64,000 nucleotides of DNA from Entoloma clypeatum (lineage: Eukaryota; Basidiomycota; Agaricomycetes; Agaricales; Entolomataceae): positions 310,001-374,000 of the forward strand of contig OY751495.1 in assembly GCA_963565915.1 (NCBI GenBank), read 5' to 3'. The translations under genes and the position numbers were made by a program. Shown piece after piece: positions 57,063 through 64,000 of the stretch. The first letter of the stretch is position 1, and the number at the start of each line of letters is the position of its first letter. The notes under the pieces were generated by a model that ran no database searches, had not been told where the DNA came from, and was given only the letters and a program-made list of their open reading frames with translations.

Positions 57063-58060
57063 GAAATAGAGGTTGAAGAAATGGTCGTCATACTCGTCAA
57101 GCTCAATGGTGAGGATCGGTTTGAGGGGGAGGGGGGGGGATTTGCCTTTCGTCTCCCAATTTTCTATGAGGGTCAGTATGATTGAGAGAAATAGAACGTG
57201 GAGGGGGACAAACCTTTCGCGATGGGCGACCTTGAGAGTAGCTTAACCCCTTCTGTATGCGCGAGTCAAACGAGGCCTTTGTGTCGAAACATGTCAACCC
57301 GGCTCGAGATCAACTGAGGGAAAGGAACATACAAGCTCAACGATCTTCCTCTTGCCGCCCTCCGCGTCCGGATAGTATCCCTTCCTCTTCTCACCTGCCT
57401 TCGCATCATCCTTATCCTCCCCAGTTGACTGCCCGGCCTCGTATGAGCACTGACAGGCGGATACCCGTTCTCCGGCTACAAGCGCCGATGAAGACCAACA
57501 TTGTTCTCCTCTTCGTCGACGTCGCTGGACGTGCACGAGGGTATCGTGACAGGGTTGTCCCCCAAGTCCTCTTCTCCTAACTCTCCCTTTCCTTGGTCTT
57601 CTGCTTCTCCTTATGAGCCCACAAAAGGTGCCGAGACCACCTTAAGCGGAAGACGGGGGGCATGGAGCAGATTCGGACTCAACTTGGGCCTCTTCGGGGT
57701 CTTGTCCTTCAATAGCAATATTGCCACTTCCCAGAAAGAAACGTAAAACCCGGACTGCTTAGACTGAGCAAGAAAGTAGTATGTTGGTCGATGAAAGGGG
57801 CCCGAGACGTCGTAGTACTCGGATAAAAGGAGGTTCTTCTGTTGACGAACCAATGATCAGATTTCCGATGGAGAGAAAGCGACTAACCTTTCTCTTCTTT
57901 TTCCTTTTCTCGTCCTCCAACTGCGACTCGCTTACGACGACGGGAGTATGCAGGATGGGCGTCGGTGGGCGCAGGCACATCTCCTTAGCGAGCATGCGGA
58001 CATCAACGAGGCGGGGGGAGAGGAAGAGGAGGATTGATGATGGTAGAGAAGCGGTGTTTG
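57063..58060 (-). CDS. hypothetical multi-exon gene
   Basis: Minus-strand coding fragments linked by plausible GT-AG introns. ARLVDV.MLAKEMCLRPPTPI...SQLEDEKRKKKRK (about 58040-57890) joins KNLLLSEYYDVSGPFHRPTY (after a 49-bp intron). Then come an acidic part (NIAIEGQDPEEAQVESESAP; GKGELGEEDLGDNPVTI) and STGEDKDDAKAGEKRKGYYP with DAEGGKRKIVEL, followed by exons ending near 57063. Charged, probably nuclear by composition only. I do not recognise it; exon choice is provisional. Confidence 0.4.
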
Positions 58061-58377
58061 TTATCGGCCGAGGAGTCGTCGTGCACGGTTATTGGATCGT
58101 TGAGGCAAGGTAAGTAGGTTGCGACGCTGGCGCTGAGGGAGAAGCCGTTCCGCTCACGAGGATCCATGTTGACGTCCATCTGGGTTCGATATTATTGCTG
58201 CGGCGGACGCCGGCAGCGGGTGCAGTTGGACCACGCAGTATCTAGTCGTCAGAACACGAGCAACAGGACTGATAAAGGAGACTAAACACCAAGACCACGA
58301 CAACGTGACAAAGGTCACGCGCTTAACCAAGCTTGCTTTGTGTGCTCATCAGGCTCGTCAGGCTCCCAGACTTCTCC

Positions 58378-59167
58378 ATGGCAAACTTAATCCGCTCTGC
58401 CAAGTCAGGCAGCGACTGGTCAACGAACGAGCTCTTAGCATACAAAATATCCATTCGTCGCGAGAACGTTACAGCATTCTTTGGCCGAGAGCTCGGCCCA
58501 ATTGACCACTTGGATGCCAACCTCCTTTCCAATGCTGATCCTACGATGGCTATCGAATTTTCTCAGGAGACCTACCGGTTCCTTGCTTACTTGGATCTTG
58601 CGTCGCGTGCGAACTCGGGTCAGGAAAACGCGATCGATGATTTTGGGAAGAGTGTGCTTGAGGTGACACGGTTTGACGGGAGAGGGACCATCCTTCGTAC
58701 GCGCTACAACATACCTTTCACTATTTCCGGCGACCCCAGCAAAGCCGCTAAAACGGACGTCTGTCTCGTCCATGATTCTCTTGGTCGTTCAAGAAGACAA
58801 GGCGAGCCAGAGCCCGCGTAATCCAGAAGCTCAGGTCATTGCCGAGGCTATTGCCACCTTCCAACACAACAGCGAAAAACGGTTCGAAAACGACCTCCCG
58901 CCTCTCGACTTGATGACGATTCCTTGCATTACCACGGTGGGAACACGACCCTTCTTTTACAAGGTGCCCGTCACCAGGCAGCTCAGCGACGCTGTTGCTA
59001 CTGGGCAATACCCCGTGGAACCGACAATCGTAACCTGTTGTGCTCCGCCTGCTCGGCGTCGGGCATCTGAAGGCATGGAAGTGCCGGAATATCGGCGGAT
59101 TGCCCTGCAGTACTACGACGCCTTCCGTGGATTGGCGAGAAGCTGCTGGACTCGATTTCTTGAATGA
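58378..59167 (+). pseudogene. conserved basidiomycete protein, one frameshift
   Basis: The frame from ATG 58378 (MANLIRSAKSGSDWSTNELL) runs to about 58770 (SGDPSKAAKTDVC). The conserved continuation is in another frame: SSMILLVVQEDKASQ, NPEAQVIAEAIATFQHNSEK, TIPCITTVGTRPFFYKVPVT and PEYRRIALQYYDAFRG, with a stop at 59165-59167. The block VQEDK...PE.Q.IAEAIA.FQ...TVGT..FYK is one I recall from large families of uncharacterised mushroom proteins. No intron fits the break, so a 1-2 base frameshift is likely (true mutation or sequence error). Confidence 0.62.
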
Positions 59168-59663
59168 TTTATTGACGGTACAGGGAGATAATGAAGAAGC
59201 CAGTAGAAGGAAAGGTGGGCGAAGGTGGGGACTACGGGGATGCAAGACAGAATGAGGTGAGATGGTGGTATGACTACATTGTTACTTTTCCTTCAAGTCG
59301 AACGCAATTTTTGACAAGGTTATGCGGTATATGTAATACCGTCCCTCCCGTTATGGAGACAACGCCTGGACGGACCGTGATATACCCAAGAATCCCATCA
59401 AATCCCGTCAAATACCTGCGATCCCTGGTCTTCCTTCCTCCAGTTGAGTTGAAATCGAGACAAATCAGAAGGTTTGGTTCTCAACCTTTTTCACCGTCCT
59501 GTATCCTTCCTTGCTCTTAGGCTTCAAATTGGCGTTAAGTGGATTCAAGCCCAGCTTTGCCGGTCCCTCTATCGACACTTGCTCATAGAGGGATCAGTCA
59601 CCGGTCTACCTTCTCATACATACAACCTATTGTACATTGTATGTTCTATGCGATCGACTGAAC
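59168..59663. other. intergenic
   Basis: About 500 bp with no supported gene between a plus-strand and a minus-strand gene end. Confidence 0.5.
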
Positions 59664-61050
59664 TCAGGTAGAATGAAGCCATTCTTGGACTTTCTCGCGG
59701 GCTTTCTCCTCTCTCATCACTGATGCTTTACGCATGGCCTTCCTTGCGTTATGCACCCACAGCCGCATGACTACGTCGGCAGCGTCAACTGCCTGACCAT
59801 CCTGTGCCTTCCCCCACCGCTGGGCCCGCCTTTCAACGCGCTCACGACGTTCAGCACGTTGACGCTCGGCCTCCGCAGCACGAATGGTCCCCTTCCGCTG
59901 AATGCCCGCCCGGCCGCCACCCCTATTCCGATCATCATCACCCCCACCACCATCATCATCATCTTCGCCGTCGTCATCGTCGTCGTCATCTTCGTCAATG
60001 TCGTCAGGTTTGGCCTCATCGCCATCCCCAAGATCATAGTAAATATCCTTGGTGTTTTCCGTCGCAAATTCTACAAACTCCTTTAGTCCCCATGTGCTTA
60101 GCGCAGCGCACCCATAGGCCACATCGAAGAGAAATCCTGGTGGCCAGTCATCACTGCTTGATGGTCTCGCATCCGAGTTGTGAGGTGCTATCAAACTGAT
60201 GACAATATCTTCGACATCGAAGTGATGAAACGTGAGGCGACTGATTGCAACCGATGGATGAATTCCGGTACCGATTACATCCGCGTTGGGCTGCAAGACG
60301 AGGGCCACGTCATTGACGGTCATCGCGAAATTGGGCGTCTATTAAGAGTGAATTCAATTTTAAACCATGTGGAAGACAATTCGGTTGTATTGCTGACTCG
60401 CAGAAAAGCAGCCTTAGACGCGCCAAATGAGGGATGCAGCGCGTTGCTGAGCAATATCCCATTCCGTATATCGTTGATGCTGTCGAAGGGTGGGTCGACC
60501 GCTGGGTCTCGATGATTGACAAGATTGACCATGTACTTCGTCTGGAATGAGAAATCGAAATGAACTAAGAGATATTTAAGACGCACCTGATCTCCCTTTG
60601 CGTGAGGGATGATGTGACATGCTTGCACCGTTGATGCACCAGTCATCACGCAAGTTCCGTCACGATCCCTGACGATGTCTGCAAAACCATGCCGGCCGGT
60701 GGAATTCGATGACGATGCGATTGAGGTTCTGTCATCCATCGCCTTGGGGTCAAGCAAACGGTGGCCTATCATCATGAGCAACAGGTCTTGAGTCATTGTG
60801 TAGAATATGACTTGCCTTGTGATACATAGTGATAATCACCAGGAACTACAGCAGCATGATAGTCCGCAACCTCCTGGCCGCCAGGTAGGGTAGAGATGTA
60901 GCCCTCTTCGCCGTAAATCGTATATCCGAGATAACGTAGCCACGCGAGAGGATGGGACGAAAAGTTCTGGCACGTGTCAACGGGAATGGATAGTGCATGC
61001 TGCTGATCTTCATTATCGAATGGTACCCAGAGGTCAACGTTTGTGGCCAT
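59664..61050 (-). CDS. HNH endonuclease-like protein (HNH_2 type)
   Basis: Exons 61050-60816, 60765-60587, 60541-60398 and 60338-59664; all junctions keep phase. The N-terminal region contains LWVPFDNEDQQHALSIPVDT and GYISTLPGGQEVADYHAAVV. The HNH core is RDRDGTCVMTGASTVQACHI then IPHAKGDQ, followed by INDIRNGILLSNALHPSFG and AFLRTPNFAMTVND. The tail has an acidic Asp run (about 59985-60020), then basic coiled-coil (RAERRERVERRAQRW). HNH_2 domains occur in many uncharacterised basidiomycete proteins; a nuclease role is inferred from the H...N...H layout. Intron 1 uses a GC donor (AAG/gcaagt). It looks intact. Confidence 0.8.
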
Positions 61051-61463
61051 GAAAGAAGGATCAGCCTAGGATGGGAAAGCGTGCGGGCGAGACACGCTCA
61101 AGCTCAAACAGGACTTGTTTGGCGACGCACCCTGAATGCGATTGCCGAGCGCCGACAATTGACTTGGCGTGACCGTGGTGACGTGACTGCTTTGGCCCGA
61201 GTCAAGTTGACTTGGACAACACTGCCGACGGGACCTTACGCATTGAACCTTGAGGAGACGACGAAGAACATTGCGTACGCTCGCAAATATATCGTTTAAG
61301 GTCAACCCAATTCCTTAATTTTCGCGTGAAATTCTTCATTCTACGTCATTAGACTGAAGCGACCTGTCTTTTTCTGATCAATGTGTTCTTGATACATGCC
61401 GCTTCAAACCTCAACACTCCAACCATCGATGCGGCCATTGCTCCCGAAATTTGAATTCCAGAA

Positions 61464-62044
61464 ATGCTGTTGGACTCCGGTGGATCATCGTATGGCGGTG
61501 CCGTTGATTATTTGATGGTTTTTGGGGTCACCTGGGCCAGAAGTATGCATCTTTTCATTATCAGAAGACTTTCAAGATTAATATCTTTCCAGATCTCATT
61601 CTTCAGTCACCGAAACTCGCGCTTACAAACAAGGACATCCTCAAATCTCTCTCACGCAACATCTACGAAGCAAAACCCGACAATGTGGTCAAAGCTTTGC
61701 CCCAAGTTGTGATGGCGGCCGTCGTCCAGTCCCAACGATTTGGGTATTGCGAATCCTCATCATAGGAATGAGCGCTGACTGCGGTTGTAGTTCCAGACAC
61801 TCAGAGGATTTGCCACGACTGGCGAAGAATGGATCTTCTTTGCGTACATCAGGAATATCCATGGCTCCGGTGGGACTGTGTCTTGGAAACCCGCCATCGG
61901 CCTCGAACGTGACCCCGGTGGATTGACCTTGGTCCTTGGCTTACTACGTGACTGGGTATTTTTCATGACGATTTATTACAGACATTTTGACTTTGTCTGT
62001 CATGGTAGATCGAGAAGGAACAGGCATCTTTGTACTCCTGCTGA
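61464..62044 (+). CDS. conserved basidiomycete hypothetical protein
   Basis: Exon 61464-61542 (MLLDSGGSSYGGAVDYLMVF) joins 61593 onward in phase (NLILQSPKLALTNKDILKSL, then ALPQVVMAAVVQSQRF). The block FQTLRGFATTGEEWIFFAYI ... LTLVLGLLRDW and the last exon 62009-62044 (IEKEQASLYSC) follow. The W..F and LGLLRDW motifs are conserved in uncharacterised mushroom proteins. The junction near 61733-61790 does not fit phase, so a small lesion or misread splice site is possible. Upstream exons may be missing. Function unknown. Confidence 0.5.
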
Positions 62045-62686
62045 TCTTTCAGGGGGTACAGATGACACTGATTAGATGTCTTGTTTGCCCTCGCTCTTTG
62101 TGACACATCGCACATTTCTCTGGCCTTGTTTGTACTCATATCGTGCATTGATAACCCCGGAATCCAGGTTGCAAGGTCAACAGGCAATCATTGGCTAGAT
62201 TCTCTCGTTTAACCAGAAATGGCGACCGGGGAGAAACTTCGAGACCCATGCTGGGCAGACTGACAACACATCAAGCTGCCCCTCCCCTGTCAGCCTGCCC
62301 AGCGTTCGTTCCGCCTGCGCAGACCATCCTTAGGCCCCCGTATACGCCGTATCCCGTAATCGCTAATTGCCATACCTTCGGACCTGATTGGACTAGCAAC
62401 GACGCAAAAGGTCGTCGATCGTGGGCCGGATAACTTTTATCGAGGACATCGAAGTCGGGTCGATGTCGTTTGCGAGTCACATTCTGAGTGAGTCTTTTCT
62501 CGTCACATTCCGTTTTAGTTTCATACCTTGCCTTTCGCAGTTGCGGCTGTTGGCGTCTGCAAGTACATTCTCTCCTGCAGCTACGGGACAGCTTGAGAAG
62601 ACCGGGACAAAGCTTCGGAATGGGAGGGACAATGAGAGCCTGTCACAAAGGAACGGATGGGGGGAGCAAAGTGAATGATAAGTTAT
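62045..62686. other. intergenic
   Basis: About 640 bp; only short frames without motifs. Nothing supported. Confidence 0.45.
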
Positions 62687-64000
62687 CTACTCTCGTCTTC
62701 TACATATCCGTGCTGCTAAAAGTCCTTCACCATGTGATGTGTTCATCCAGTCAAGCACTTTCTTTCGGCTAGCATCCTGCTCCTCTTCCTCCTTTTTCCG
62801 CTGTTGTGCAGTCCGTACTTCGGGGGTAATTCCTCTAAAGCCCATAATGCGAACATTTGAGTTCGTCCATCGCTTGAAGCATTCCGTCCCACATGTGCGA
62901 CTCATGATGTCTCCGCATTGGTGGTGTACGGGGTTTGTAGTCGCTATCGCGTGAATCATCAGATTGATTGAAATCCTCGTCATCAGGCGCGTCATCGCGT
63001 GGCAGTGGTGGAATGGATTTATAGTGATCGGTGAAATATCGTTGCATCATCTCGTCAATATCTGGCCCACCCTTCCAGCGCTGATAGGCTGCAACGCCAT
63101 ACATGTAGTCAAGGAGGATAGCAGGGGGAGGGAGTGGCCTGTACCTCGGAAGCGTACGTCACGGGGACGAACCGGATCCAGTCCCGAGGGTGACGCCAAA
63201 TATCGCAGCGTAATACGATTGGAAGGGGTTGGACCTTCTTCGACCTTGGGAATATCGTCGGGATCGAGTGCAAAGTTTGGTGTCTTGGAGGCTGCGTTCT
63301 CATATCTAATAATGTTATGTGTTTTTGAACCACGTACCTTTAAGAAGGCAATGTATCCAGTGGCAAACTTGGGGTGTAGATCACAGCGTAGCAAGATTGC
63401 GTTCTCCACATCGTCGATTGTAGAGGTCTTAATTTCCTCGGAACTATAGAGGATGGAGCGGTCTTGGATGACCTTTTCAATATACTGGGATGGATGTCAA
63501 CTTGGCATAAGACTTTTCTGAGACGTACCTCGTCGCCTTTGCTATGAGGGATTATATGTACGCCGTCGCAACTCTGTGCTCCATCCCCTGTGATAACACA
63601 AAATGGGCCATCACGTTCGAGAAGATTCACGCGTAAGGAACTACGTCGCGGAGTTGGCGCAGAGGTGGTTATTCGATCGGTTGAACCATTGAAGTCAACA
63701 AAAATAAATTCTCCTAAAACTCATTTAGAGACATGATTTCGCAAGGTGCAAGGAGGAAGAAGCACACCATAAGGAATGTAATAATAGCTGTCAACGAGAT
63801 CAGCAAACAGAGTGGCGCCATACTCGACAGTAGGTCCATCCTCCATTTGAGAAAGATCTCCAAGGGCCCCGCAAACAGTGAATGTAACAAATCGAAGCCA
63901 CTCTATGTGTCTCGAACGGCAACACTAGTTATAGTGGGTGCATCGAGCATTTCTCTTCTTATTCCTGAAGTCCGGGAGGTCTCCCTTAATGCTAGGGTCT
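62687..64000 (-). CDS. second HNH endonuclease-like protein, 5' end off-window
   Basis: Minus-strand gene running off the right edge. The upstream exon has EWLRFVTFTVCGALGDLSQM, then ATLFADLVDSYYYIPY joined across an intron to GEFIFVDFNGSTDR. The HNH core is LLERDGPFCVITGDGAQSCD then GVHIIPHSKGDE, joined to YIEKVIQDRS, then VENAILLRCDLHPKFATGYI and TPNFALDPDDI. A later exon has AYQRWKGGPDIDEMMQRYFT and an acidic part. A 58-bp intron near 62890-62833 joins HHESHI to GITPEVRTAQQRKKEEEEQD, with a stop at 62687. It is related to, but clearly diverged from, the gene at 59664-61050. Same strand, about 1.6 kb apart. Confidence 0.75.

Noticed and set aside
1..64000. Classical RIP
   Set aside because: The visible stop mutations are CGA to TGA, pointing to CpG decay, and many transposon frames are still open.
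1..64000. tRNA or rRNA genes
   Set aside because: The only tRNA-like matches are the short copia primer-binding sites; no full cloverleaf or rRNA segment was recognised by eye.

Overview
The window looks like a transposon-packed region of a basidiomycete (Agaricomycetes-type) genome. Genes carry short introns of about 45-60 bp. The repeats are typical of these fungi: chromodomain Ty3/gypsy elements, Ty1/copia elements, a Helitron and a KDZ-type DNA transposon. The few host-like genes also fit: a GH28 pectinase, a small secreted cysteine-rich protein, and HNH-endonuclease proteins of the kind expanded in basidiomycetes.

Layout. 1-3151: 3' part of a plus-strand chromovirus (gypsy-A copy 1). 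3152-23291: a three-level nest. A minus-strand copia element (copia-2) is split by a second minus-strand copia (copia-1, 4559-21155, 5-bp target duplication ACTTC). Copia-1 is split in its reverse transcriptase by a 10.77-kb DNA transposon (5960-16733, 6-bp target duplication CGCATC). That transposon has 1.4-kb, nearly identical terminal inverted repeats. It carries a KDZ transposase with one nonsense codon and one frame break, an unknown proline-rich gene, and an apparently intact HMG-box gene. 23409-27958: gypsy-A copy 2 (minus). 27959-33587: a second chromovirus, gypsy-B (minus), with a 416-bp CACTA-like MITE inside its protease. 33588-38359: gypsy-A copy 3 (plus), which cuts a Helitron helicase (38360 to about 40333).

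40894-53106 is a large inverted duplication. Two arms of about 2.8 kb, carrying coiled-coil genes, flank a 6.6-kb spacer. The spacer holds a 1.2-kb element with an 8-bp target duplication and zinc-finger/PHD-like coding, a GH28 gene and an aspartic-protease relic.

53107-64000 is gene-poor: an inverted-repeat element, a small secreted protein gene, a minisatellite, several basidiomycete-conserved hypothetical genes and two minus-strand HNH endonuclease-like genes, the last running off the window.

How the pieces relate. Insertion order can be read from the nesting and agrees with repeat divergence: copia-1 LTRs differ at about 6 of 309 positions, while the KDZ element's inverted repeats differ at about one base plus a homopolymer. 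Gypsy-A shows a likely Tf1-like self-priming signal and an extra conserved ORF between the chromodomain and the 3' LTR. Both copia elements appear to prime from the anticodon region of initiator tRNA-Met. Nonsense mutations are mostly CGA to TGA, which fits deamination of methylated CpG. All family calls are from reading motifs; no database search was run.
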